Shown: in pieces, positions 30,935-38,423 of the stretch
Layout: every line of letters starts with the position of its first letter
Numbering within the stretch: position 1 is the first letter of the stretch
Source of the DNA: an uncultured Clostridia bacterium
GTDB lineage: Bacteria > Bacillota > Clostridia > Oscillospirales > Butyricicoccaceae
Assembly: GCA_910586575.1 (NCBI GenBank)
Contig: CAJUJQ010000004.1
Coordinates: 1-55,629, forward strand
Length of the DNA: 55,629 nt
Direction of reading: 5' to 3'
Notes under the pieces: generated by a model
What the model was told of the DNA's origin: nothing
The model's input: the letters and a program-made list of their open reading frames with translations, nothing else
Database searches by the model: none
Program-made: the position numbers and the translations under genes

Positions 30935-30978
30935 AGTATAGCACAGATTTATCGAATGTCAATGATTATTTATCGAAT
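30935..30978 (-). promoter_or_regulatory. Promoter and direct-repeat operator of the DUF2975-HTH operon
   Basis: On the minus strand TTGACA (30962-30957) and TATACT (30940-30935) are 16 bp apart. The 11-base sequence ATTCGATAAAT occurs twice (30957-30947 and 30978-30968), exactly 21 bp apart, one copy inside the promoter spacer and one just upstream. This is where a Cro/CI-type repressor would be expected to bind. Confidence 0.65.
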
Positions 30979-30996
30979 CGCAATAAACATTTTTCG

Positions 30997-31020
30997 TTCT
31001 ATGGTTCTATGGTTCTATGG
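30997..31020. repeat. Three tandem copies of an 8-bp unit
   Basis: TTCTATGG is repeated three times in a row in the gap between the DUF2975 promoter and the histidine kinase gene. Confidence 0.9.
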
Positions 31021-31047
31021 TTTATTACAACATCGGAAAGGCAAGCC

Positions 31048-32352
31048 TTAAAGCGGCGCGGTCACAATCAGCTCGAACACGCCGGGGCGCTGCTCGACCG
31101 CGCAGGTGCCGTTTGCCCGCACGGCAATCTCGTGCAGGATGGCAAGCCCGTAGCCATGGCTCGCTTTGTCGGCCTTGGTCGTTTCCAGCGTCGCCGGGGC
31201 CGCGCCGCCCGTGCGGTTCGTAACCTGCACCATCAGCAGCCCCTTGTCCGCGCGGGCGCGCACCCAAATCACCCGCTCGTCCATATTTTCAAGCCGTTCA
31301 CAGGCTTCAATCGCATTATCCAGCGCGTTCGCAAACAGCGCGCACAGGTCGGTATCCGAAAGCGGCAGCTCGCGCGGGAGCGCAACCGCGATATCCCCCT
31401 TGATCCCCTTTTCCTCCATCAGCGCAGTTTTACCCGCAAGCACGGTATTCACCGTCGGGTTGTCGCAGAACCGGCGGCTGACCGTCAGCCCCGGCATATT
31501 GACCAGCGAATCCAGATAGGCGCGCGCCTTGTCCGGCTCCTCCATCAGCCCGGAAAGCGCCTGCAAATGGTTCGCCATATCGTGCCGCAGGCGGCGCACC
31601 TGGGTTTGTTCCTGCTCCAAATTCTGATAGTATATGCTGCGCAGCTCCCACAGGGTTTCCGCCCGGCGGAGCGCCTCATGCCGGGACAGCACCGCGACCG
31701 CGCACAGCAGCCCAATAGACGAAAGGACGACAAACGGCAGGATATACATGGCAGCAACCCGGAACAGCCAGACGCTGTAGTCGGACATGGCGTTACGGGA
31801 AGGGTAAATCACCAGCACAAGCACCGCCGCCGCCGGGGTGAGCGCCAGCAAATCGAGCAGCAGCCACAGCTTGGGCGACAGCATGGGGCGCCCATTCCCC
31901 GCCGTCTCCCGAATAAAGGTACGTGCAAGCATCGAAAGCGTCGCCCAAAATGCCAGCCTGCACAGAACCTGGATGGCAGAATACTCGATCCTGCCGCCCG
32001 GGAAAAAGGTCAATAAATTATCCATCACGGCGTTGAACGCCATTGTTAAGGGATACAAAATAAAAATCATCGAAAGCCGTGCACTGCGGCTGCCCTTGGT
32101 GCAGAACCACAGCGCACAGCCGAAAAACGGCAGAAAAAACAGGATATTGAACGCGTCGCCAATAAAGATCACGTTGCCTGAGCATGCCAGTCCGGTCACG
32201 ATGATATAGAGCCGCATCCACCATTTTTCACGCACCTGCAAAAAGCGGTTCACGATGTAGTAGAACAGGAGGCCAAAGGGGGCCGCGCACAGCATCCCGA
32301 AAAACCACCACAGGAGGTTCGTCCAAAAGCCCTCGTAAAAATAAATTGCCAT
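31048..32352 (-). CDS. GHKL-type sensor histidine kinase
   Basis: The 434-residue kinase has six to seven membrane segments (about 1-215), a coiled linker, a histidine in RRLRHDMANHLQAL (about 252-265), and a GHKL ATPase domain with the N box NALDNAIEACE and a G box SHGYGLAILHEI. This AgrC/VirS-like build usually senses peptides at the membrane. I chose the ATG at 32352, which starts a few bases after the regulator's stop (32357). The two genes form a LytTR-GHKL pair. The input signal is unknown. No AgrD-like peptide gene was found nearby. Confidence 0.88.
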   Translation of the reverse strand: MAIYFYEGFWTNLLWWFFGMLCAAPFGLLFYYIVNRFLQVREKWWMRLYIIVTGLACSGNVIFIGDAFNILFFLPFFGCALWFCTKGSRSARLSMIFILYPLTMAFNAVMDNLLTFFPGGRIEYSAIQVLCRLAFWATLSMLARTFIRETAGNGRPMLSPKLWLLLDLLALTPAAAVLVLVIYPSRNAMSDYSVWLFRVAAMYILPFVVLSSIGLLCAVAVLSRHEALRRAETLWELRSIYYQNLEQEQTQVRRLRHDMANHLQALSGLMEEPDKARAYLDSLVNMPGLTVSRRFCDNPTVNTVLAGKTALMEEKGIKGDIAVALPRELPLSDTDLCALFANALDNAIEACERLENMDERVIWVRARADKGLLMVQVTNRTGGAAPATLETTKADKASHGYGLAILHEIAVRANGTCAVEQRPGVFELIVTAPL

Positions 32353-32356
32353 ACCG

Positions 32357-33067
32357 TCACCCGCCCAGCATATTCCTTGCGAAGATGAGCAGCGCTTTCT
32401 GATGGTTTGCGCGGCTGATGGGCAGCGCCTCGCCGCAGACCCATGCCGACGCGCCCTCGATACGCTCAATCGCCCCGGCGCGCGCCAGGTACCGCTGGTG
32501 CAGGCGGATAAAGCCCTCGCCCAGCTCGGTTTCGGCATCGTCGAGCTTGCCGTAATAGGAATAGGCGCGTTCGTCCGTCACCAGCGTAATCACCCGTTTA
32601 TCACTTTTCAGGTAGCGTATTTTCGACTTTTCCACCCGGAACATGCCCTCGGCATTCTTCACGGTGAAGGTTTCGGGGGCGTGTTGGTGCAGCTGCCCCA
32701 GCGCCCGCTGCAATACCTCGCGAAGCTTGCTGTCCCGGCAGGGCTTCAAAAGATAGTCGAGCGCGTTCACCGAGTAGCCGTCAAAGACATAATCGGCAAA
32801 GCCGGTCACGAACACCAGCACCAGGTTCCGTCCCTGCGCCCGGATACGGCGGGCGGTGTCCATGCCGCTGATGCCGCCCATCTCAATATCTAAAAACAGC
32901 ACGTCCAGCTCGTCCGGGTGCTTTTCCAGCCAGCGGAGCACGCCCTCCCCGGAGGAGAACGCAAACACCTGTACTTCCCCGGACCGGTCGCGCAGGATGC
33001 GTTCACACGCCAGTTGGAGGCTTTCCCGCGCGGCGCTGTCGTCATCACAAATCCCGATTCGCAGCAC
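32357..33067 (-). CDS. LytTR-type response regulator
   Basis: The 236-residue regulator has a receiver domain (about 1-120) with the acidic pair in CDDD, the phosphorylated aspartate in VLFLDIEMGG and the lysine in DYLLKPCRD. A LytTR DNA-binding domain (about 140-236) follows, with FRVEKSKIRYLKSD and FIRLHQRYL. I prefer the GTG at 33067, with AAAGGGG eight bases before it, over an ATG 21 bases further up that lacks a ribosome site. It pairs with the GHKL kinase downstream. LytTR proteins bind direct repeats upstream of their targets; candidates are traX and the BceAB genes transcribed away from it. Confidence 0.87.
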   Translation of the reverse strand: MLRIGICDDDSAARESLQLACERILRDRSGEVQVFAFSSGEGVLRWLEKHPDELDVLFLDIEMGGISGMDTARRIRAQGRNLVLVFVTGFADYVFDGYSVNALDYLLKPCRDSKLREVLQRALGQLHQHAPETFTVKNAEGMFRVEKSKIRYLKSDKRVITLVTDERAYSYYGKLDDAETELGEGFIRLHQRYLARAGAIERIEGASAWVCGEALPISRANHQKALLIFARNMLGG

Positions 33068-33311
33068 TGTCAAATCCCCTTTCCACAATAATGTTTCCGA
33101 ACAGGTCTATTTTAGCACGCCTGCCCCTTCCCGGCAAGCATAGAAAGCCGCTCCTTTCCGCCCGGACGGCAAACGTTACATTATTTGCGCCAAACTTGAC
33201 GCCGTCCGCCAAACTTGGCATTTCCGGTGCAAAGCTTAACAGCCCCCGTTTGCGCCCGCCGCGCCCCCATGTTATCCTGTACTCAGGAAATGAAACAAGG
33301 GGGTTTTTCTT

Positions 33312-34019
33312 ATGAACACAGCCCTGGAGCAGCCAAAGCTGCAAACCAACCTGGATACCGACTTCCTGAAAGTGATCGCCTGTATCACGATGCTGATTGA
33401 CCACATCGGCGGCGCGTTCTTCCCGGAAGTGCAGGCGTTCCGTATTATCGGGCGGACTGCCTTCCCGCTGTTCTGCTACTGCATGACGGTCGGGCTGCTG
33501 TACACGCGCGACATCAAAAAATACCTGCTGCGGCTGGCGGTTTTCGCGGCGGTGTCACAGCCGTTTTACCTGCTGGCGACCCATCCCTTTGACTGGCGGG
33601 AGGAATTTTTCAACTGGAACATCTTCTTTACGCTGTTCATCAGCCTGCTGGCCGTCTGGGCGTTCAAGGAGCGGAAATGGCTGCTGTTCGCGGCGGCGCT
33701 CTTTGTCATCAGCTGGTGGAATTTTGACTACAGCGCAAACGGCATTATCCTGATGCTGATTTTCTACCTTTGCCGGAACAAGCCCCTGCTCGGGCTTGGC
33801 CTGAATATCCTGTTTTGGCTGCCGTGCCTGATGCACGGCGGGGAGCTTGCCGTTGGCGCGTATACCTTCGACCGGCAGGTGTTCGCGATGCTGTCCCTCC
33901 CGTTCATTTATACGCGCACCAATTTCCGGCTCAAAATCCCGAAGTACGCTTTTTACGCATTCTACCCGGCGCACCTGGCCGTGATTGCAATTATCCGGCT
34001 GGCCATCCTGCACCGGTGA
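33312..34019 (+). CDS. TraX-family membrane protein
   Basis: The 235-residue protein begins in the TraX manner (DFLKVIACITMLIDHIG, about 17-33) and has about seven hydrophobic segments, with IIGRTAFPLFCYCMTVG (about 46-62). TraX of the F plasmid acetylates pilin, but chromosomal relatives in Firmicutes are of unknown role and often lie near transporters and LytTR systems, as here. It starts with a good ribosome site (CAAGGGGG) and is followed 23 bases later by the BceA-type gene, so the three may form one unit. Confidence 0.8.
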   Translation: MNTALEQPKLQTNLDTDFLKVIACITMLIDHIGGAFFPEVQAFRIIGRTAFPLFCYCMTVGLLYTRDIKKYLLRLAVFAAVSQPFYLLATHPFDWREEFFNWNIFFTLFISLLAVWAFKERKWLLFAAALFVISWWNFDYSANGIILMLIFYLCRNKPLLGLGLNILFWLPCLMHGGELAVGAYTFDRQVFAMLSLPFIYTRTNFRLKIPKYAFYAFYPAHLAVIAIIRLAILHR

Positions 34020-34042
34020 TTTCAGAAAGGAGAACAAATAAC

Positions 34043-34789
34043 ATGCTAACCGTAACCGGCCTTCACAAATCCTACCAGACCGCGAAGAACACCTATGAGG
34101 TGCTCAAAGGGGTTTCCTTCACCGTAGAGGACGGTGAGTTCGTCGCCGTGATGGGTCCATCCGGCTCGGGCAAAACCACGCTGCTCAACTGTATTTCGTG
34201 CTATATCCCCTTTGAGGGCGGGCAAATCACGCTGGGTGAGCAGACCCTTGCACGGCTGGACGAAGCCGAGCTGGCGCTGGTACGCAACCAGAAATTGGGC
34301 TTTGTCTTTCAGGATTTCATGCTGCTCGACGGCTTGACCGTGCAGGAAAACATTATGCTGCCGCGCATTATTTCGGGGCGCACCGGCAGCGATATGCAGG
34401 AGAGCGCGGAGCGCCTGATGCAGCTGTTTGGGATTGCGCACATCGCCGCCAAATATCCGGCTGAAATCTCGGGCGGGGAAAAGCAGCGTACCGCCGTGGC
34501 GCGGGCGCTCATCAATAACCCATACTTGATTTTAGCGGACGAGCCGACCGGCAACCTGGACTCGAAGTCCAGCCGCGCGGTGATTGAAGCCTTCCGCGAA
34601 GCGCAGAAAGGGCTTGGCGCAACGATTTTCATGGTGACACATGACAGCTTTTCAGCGTCCTTCTGCGACCGGGTGATTATCCTGCGGGACGGTACGGTGT
34701 ACCGGACGTTACAGAAAACCGGCAGCCGGACAGCGTTCCAGGACGCGCTGCTTGACGTGATCCGCGAAATGAACGGGGCAGAGGAGTGA
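34043..34789 (+). CDS. BceA-type ABC transporter ATPase
   Basis: A 248-residue ATPase for a MacB/BceA-like transporter that protects from cell-wall antibiotics or peptides. Walker A is MGPSGSGKTTLL (about 37-48), then the QDFMLLDGLT loop, signature ISGGEKQRTAVARAL, Walker B LILADEPTGNLDS and the THD switch. I start at ATG 34043, with GAAAGGAG 10 bases before it; the longer frame runs out of traX. The stop overlaps the permease start region. The nearest two-component system is LytTR/GHKL rather than the BceRS kind. Confidence 0.88.
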   Translation: MLTVTGLHKSYQTAKNTYEVLKGVSFTVEDGEFVAVMGPSGSGKTTLLNCISCYIPFEGGQITLGEQTLARLDEAELALVRNQKLGFVFQDFMLLDGLTVQENIMLPRIISGRTGSDMQESAERLMQLFGIAHIAAKYPAEISGGEKQRTAVARALINNPYLILADEPTGNLDSKSSRAVIEAFREAQKGLGATIFMVTHDSFSASFCDRVIILRDGTVYRTLQKTGSRTAFQDALLDVIREMNGAEE

Positions 34790-34794
34790 TATCC

Positions 34795-36888
34795 ATGTTG
34801 ACCTTTCAAAAAGTATACCGCATCCTGCGGCAAAAGAACCGGGGGCAGTATGCACTGCTGGTGTTCTGTGATTTTATTTCGGTACTGCTCATGACCTCAT
34901 ATGCAGCCATCCTGCGCTCTCCAACCGTGCTGAACGTGCTGCCCGAGGGCGGCGACTCGCGCAAACAAATCTATATGATTTTCGTGCTGGCGCTGGTTGG
35001 CTGCGCGGCGTTCACGCTGTATGCCGCAAGCCTGTTCTTCCGCTTCAAGTCGCGCGAAATGGGGACGTTTATGGCGCTCGGCGCGCCCAAGCCGATGCTG
35101 CGCCGGGTGCTTTACCGGGAACTGGCGGTGATTTCGGTGCTGTCCTGCGGGGCGGGCGCGCTGCTCGGCGTGCCGCTGGCTATGGGCATCTGGCAGCTGT
35201 TCCGCATCTTACTGGTGGATACCCAGGAGATGGAATTCCATATCGGCGCAAGCTGCTTCCTGATTGCCGCCGCCTTTTCGGCGTTCCTGATTCTGGCGCT
35301 GTTCCTGATGGCGGCGCGGTTCGTGCGGCGCACCAATATTATCGATATCATCAGCGAACAGCGCAAATGTGAGCCGGTGCAGGATATCCCCCGCTGGTTC
35401 GGCTGGGTGGGCGTCCTGCTGTGCGTAATTGGCGGGCTGGCCGGGTATTTTACCCCAAATTTCTTTATCCTGGTGCTGCATTATTATCCGGGCGCGTGGG
35501 TGAATATCACCTATCTGCCGCTGTTCATCGGCATCTATATGATGCTGCTGCACACGGTCGTGAACGGCTGGCGCGGCGGCAAGGGCTACTATAAGAACAT
35601 TATTACACACTCTATGATGAAATTCCAGGGGCGGCAGACGGTCAGCAATATGCTGGTCATGACCCTGCTGCTGGCAGGCTCCTATTATGGCTCGTTCTAC
35701 ACGCCGATTTCCTCGGTTGGCAGCCTGATGAACGCGGATTCCCTATATTTTGACGGCCTGATGCACTACCGCATGGACCAGGACGCGCCCACCCGGGAAG
35801 AAATTTTCCAAATGGCAGGAGAAGAAGGCGTCGAAATCATCAACTATCAGGAAGCGGAGTGCGCATTGCTGGCGGTGGACGGAGACGAGTACATCGAAAC
35901 CGGGAACACCTGGCATACCGAATACCGCGAAATCCTGGACGGCTACCTGTTTTTCCCCGAGTCGGCGTTTGAACGGCTGACCGGGCAGCGCGTCGGGCTG
36001 ACAAGCGGTGAAATCTATACCTTTATGGCAAGCGACGGCGGGGAGCCGCAGTTTGGCTCGGGCTATGGCGCGACGCTTTTGACCAACACGATTACCGGTG
36101 AACAGCTGCCGGTTGAGGTGACGGGGGATTTCCGGTTTACGGAGTTCGGCTCACGGGCGTTTGTCATGAACGATGAGGATTACGCGCGCATGGCAAAGGG
36201 GCTTCCCGACGACTACCGGGAAACCTATGTCGGCTTTGACGTGGTCGATGTTGAGGCAAGCTATCCTTTCTGCAAACGGCTGCTCAACGAATTCCTTGAC
36301 CGTATGGGGCCGGAAACTTTCCGTGATTTTTCGTGGAACCAGATTTCGCGGGAGCGAAAAATTGCGGAGACTGGCTCTTACCACCTGGACGAATTTAACG
36401 AAACGTACACATCGGAGAAACGTGATTCGACGTGGTTCCGGATGTACGCAAAATATATGCCAAAATTCCGTGCGATGGAACGCGCGGACGCGCTCCAGAC
36501 AATGGCGGTCTTTATTACCGTATTCCTGTATATTTCGGTGGTGTGCTATATCGCGGTGGTGCTGATTGGCTACACGCGCTGCCGGTCGGTCGCGCTCAAT
36601 AACCGTCAGGTGTATGAGGATTTGCGGCGGCTGGGCGCGGACAGAAATTATCTGTTTCGCTCGGTGCGCGGGCAGGTTTCCAAGGTGTATTTTATCCCGG
36701 CAGCCATCGGCACGGTGGTCATGTATGCGTTTATGTGCCTGATTCTGTTCGCGAATGACGGGCGGCTGTCCGGCCAGGAGCTTGTCGGGCTGCTCGCCTG
36801 CGGCGGCGTGCTGGCGGCGCTCAGCCTGATCCTGTGGCTGTGCTACCGCCGGACGCTGCGCTCGGTTTGCGAAACGCTGTCTATCTGA
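34795..36888 (+). CDS. BceB-type FtsX-like ABC permease
   Basis: The 697-residue permease has an N-terminal membrane segment, an FtsX-like block (about 60-185; REMGTFMALGAPKPML), further segments to about 310, a large extracytoplasmic domain (about 310-560) and three final segments. The ten-segment layout with one big loop between segments seven and eight is that of BceB/VraG, in which the loop recognises peptide antibiotics. I chose ATG 34795 with GAGGAG before it; a GTG three codons earlier is possible. It completes a BceAB pair with the ATPase just upstream. Confidence 0.85.
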   Translation: MLTFQKVYRILRQKNRGQYALLVFCDFISVLLMTSYAAILRSPTVLNVLPEGGDSRKQIYMIFVLALVGCAAFTLYAASLFFRFKSREMGTFMALGAPKPMLRRVLYRELAVISVLSCGAGALLGVPLAMGIWQLFRILLVDTQEMEFHIGASCFLIAAAFSAFLILALFLMAARFVRRTNIIDIISEQRKCEPVQDIPRWFGWVGVLLCVIGGLAGYFTPNFFILVLHYYPGAWVNITYLPLFIGIYMMLLHTVVNGWRGGKGYYKNIITHSMMKFQGRQTVSNMLVMTLLLAGSYYGSFYTPISSVGSLMNADSLYFDGLMHYRMDQDAPTREEIFQMAGEEGVEIINYQEAECALLAVDGDEYIETGNTWHTEYREILDGYLFFPESAFERLTGQRVGLTSGEIYTFMASDGGEPQFGSGYGATLLTNTITGEQLPVEVTGDFRFTEFGSRAFVMNDEDYARMAKGLPDDYRETYVGFDVVDVEASYPFCKRLLNEFLDRMGPETFRDFSWNQISRERKIAETGSYHLDEFNETYTSEKRDSTWFRMYAKYMPKFRAMERADALQTMAVFITVFLYISVVCYIAVVLIGYTRCRSVALNNRQVYEDLRRLGADRNYLFRSVRGQVSKVYFIPAAIGTVVMYAFMCLILFANDGRLSGQELVGLLACGGVLAALSLILWLCYRRTLRSVCETLSI

Positions 36889-36946
36889 CAAATTGCCTTT
36901 TATGGCTCATAAGAAAAGGGGCGGCTCAACAAAAGTCCTCCCAAAA

Positions 36947-36981
36947 GCAAAGCGCCAGCCTTGGAAGAGGCTGGCCTTTGC
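36947..36981 (+). terminator. Hairpin after the BceAB genes
   Basis: GCAAAGCGCCAGCC and GGCTGGCCTTTGC pair with one bulge around an eight-base loop. No T run follows beyond ATATATAT. The rest of 36889-37080 has no gene. Confidence 0.55.
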
Positions 36982-37081
36982 CATATATATTCACGAGTAA
37001 TTGGCCTGTTCGGATAATACGTTGGCTGAAAGGGCGGATACCGCCCCGCAAAAGGCAGTGGGAACCCCTAAAAAAATCCTC

Positions 37082-37135
37082 TTGACAGGAAAAATAAACC
37101 GGTGTATACTAACTGTACTAGACAACATAATACAC
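37082..37135 (+). promoter_or_regulatory. Promoter and likely GntR operator
   Basis: TTGACA (37082-37087) and TATACT (37105-37110) are 17 bp apart. Directly after the -10 box lies TGTACTA-gacaaca-TAATACA (37115-37135), an inverted repeat with one mismatch. It is in the right place for autorepression by the YtrA-type regulator. Confidence 0.65.
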
Positions 37136-37155
37136 ATAACACGGAAAGGAGGACG

Positions 37156-37527
37156 ATGATGCTGAACATAGACTACCGGGACGCCCGCCCAATTTACGAA
37201 CAGGTCGCGGGCGGGATCGAGGATTTAATTGTCCACGGCGCGTATGCCGCCGATGCGCAGCTGCCAAGCGTGCGCCAGCTGGCATCCGAATTATCCATTA
37301 ACCCGAACACGATCCAGCGCGCTTTCGCGCTGTTGGAATCCAAAGGAGTGATTTATTCTGTGAAAGGCAGGGGGAATTTTGTTTCGGCAGACGGCACGTC
37401 GGTGCGGGAACGGCGGCTTGCCGAAATCAGCATGCAGCTACGGGCGCTCGCCAAGGCCGCACGCGCACTTGGCGCGAACGAAAAGGCCATCGCGAGCTGG
37501 ATTTTAGAAAAGGAGGAACCTTCATGA
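37156..37527 (+). CDS. GntR-family regulator, YtrA type
   Basis: A 123-residue regulator with a GntR winged helix (about 6-75; DARPIYEQVAGGIEDLIVHG, LPSVRQLASELSINPNTIQRA). The short C-terminal helical part (about 80-123) replaces a ligand domain and marks the YtrA subfamily. YtrA-type repressors sit in front of ABC transporter genes that respond to cell-wall antibiotics, and this is the arrangement here. AAAGGAGG precedes two adjacent ATGs; either could be used. The stop overlaps the next ATG by four bases. Confidence 0.9.
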   Translation: MMLNIDYRDARPIYEQVAGGIEDLIVHGAYAADAQLPSVRQLASELSINPNTIQRAFALLESKGVIYSVKGRGNFVSADGTSVRERRLAEISMQLRALAKAARALGANEKAIASWILEKEEPS

Positions 37528-38423
37528 TTATTGCGGAAGCGGTCAGCAAGCGCTTTGAGGATGTGCTTGCGCTCGACCACGTCAGCGCCGAAATCCATGA
37601 CGGCTCGGTGTTCGGGCTGATTGGCTCCAACGGCGCGGGCAAATCGACCTTCCTGCGGCTGCTCGCGGGCATCCTGCGCCCGGATGAGGGCGGCTTGCAG
37701 ATTGACGGCGCGGAAGTTTTTGAAAATCTGGCAGTCAAGCGCCGCTGCTTTTACATATCGGATGAGCAGTATTTTTTCCCGAGCTGTTCGCCGGAGGAGC
37801 TGAAAAACTATTACCGGATGTATTACCCGGCGTTCGATAACGCGCGCTGGGCGCATCTAATGCAGGCGTTCGGGCTGGACGCGCGGCGCAAGCTGCGCAC
37901 CTTCTCCAAGGGCATGAAAAAACAGGTTTCGGTGATTTGCGGGCTGTGCTCGGGCGCGGACTACCTGTTTTGCGACGAGACTTTCGACGGCCTTGACCCG
38001 GTGATGCGGCAGACCGTCAAGAGCCTGTTTGCCGCCGACGTGGCCGACCGGGGCATGACGCCCGTTGTCGCCTCGCATAACCTGCGGGAGCTGGAGGATA
38101 TCTGCGACCATGTCGGGCTGCTGCACAAGGGCGGCATCCTGTTTTCCCGCGATTTGGATGAAATGCGGCTGGGTATCCATAAATTGCAGGTCATTTTTGC
38201 CGGGGACAGTTCGGACACCGTCTTTTCCCGCATTAAAATCCTGTCACAGGAGCAGCGCGGCTCACTGTATACGCTGGTCGTGCGCGGCACGGCGGAGGAC
38301 ATCAACCGGGAGTTCCACGCCATCCAGCCGCTGTTCTTTGAAATGCTCCCGCTGACGCTGGAGGAAATCTTTATCAGTGAAACGGAGGTGGCGGGCTATG
38401 ACGTCAAAAAGCTTATCCTTTAA
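37524..38423 (+). CDS. YtrB-like ABC transporter ATPase
   Basis: The 299-residue ATPase has Walker A GSNGAGKSTFL (about 33-43), a signature reading TFSKGMKKQVSVICGL in place of LSGGQ, Walker B DYLFCDETFDGLDP and the SHN switch. A regulatory C-terminal part runs from about 215. This is the pattern of ATPases that pair with ABC-2-like permeases in YtrA operons. It overlaps the regulator upstream and the permease downstream (26 bases), so the three are made together. The substrate is unknown; stress on the cell envelope is the usual inducer in the family. Confidence 0.88.
   Translation: MIIAEAVSKRFEDVLALDHVSAEIHDGSVFGLIGSNGAGKSTFLRLLAGILRPDEGGLQIDGAEVFENLAVKRRCFYISDEQYFFPSCSPEELKNYYRMYYPAFDNARWAHLMQAFGLDARRKLRTFSKGMKKQVSVICGLCSGADYLFCDETFDGLDPVMRQTVKSLFAADVADRGMTPVVASHNLRELEDICDHVGLLHKGGILFSRDLDEMRLGIHKLQVIFAGDSSDTVFSRIKILSQEQRGSLYTLVVRGTAEDINREFHAIQPLFFEMLPLTLEEIFISETEVAGYDVKKLIL

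Noticed and set aside
30997..31020. Start of a CRISPR or larger tandem array
   Set aside because: Only three 8-bp copies with no spacers; it is a simple short tandem repeat.
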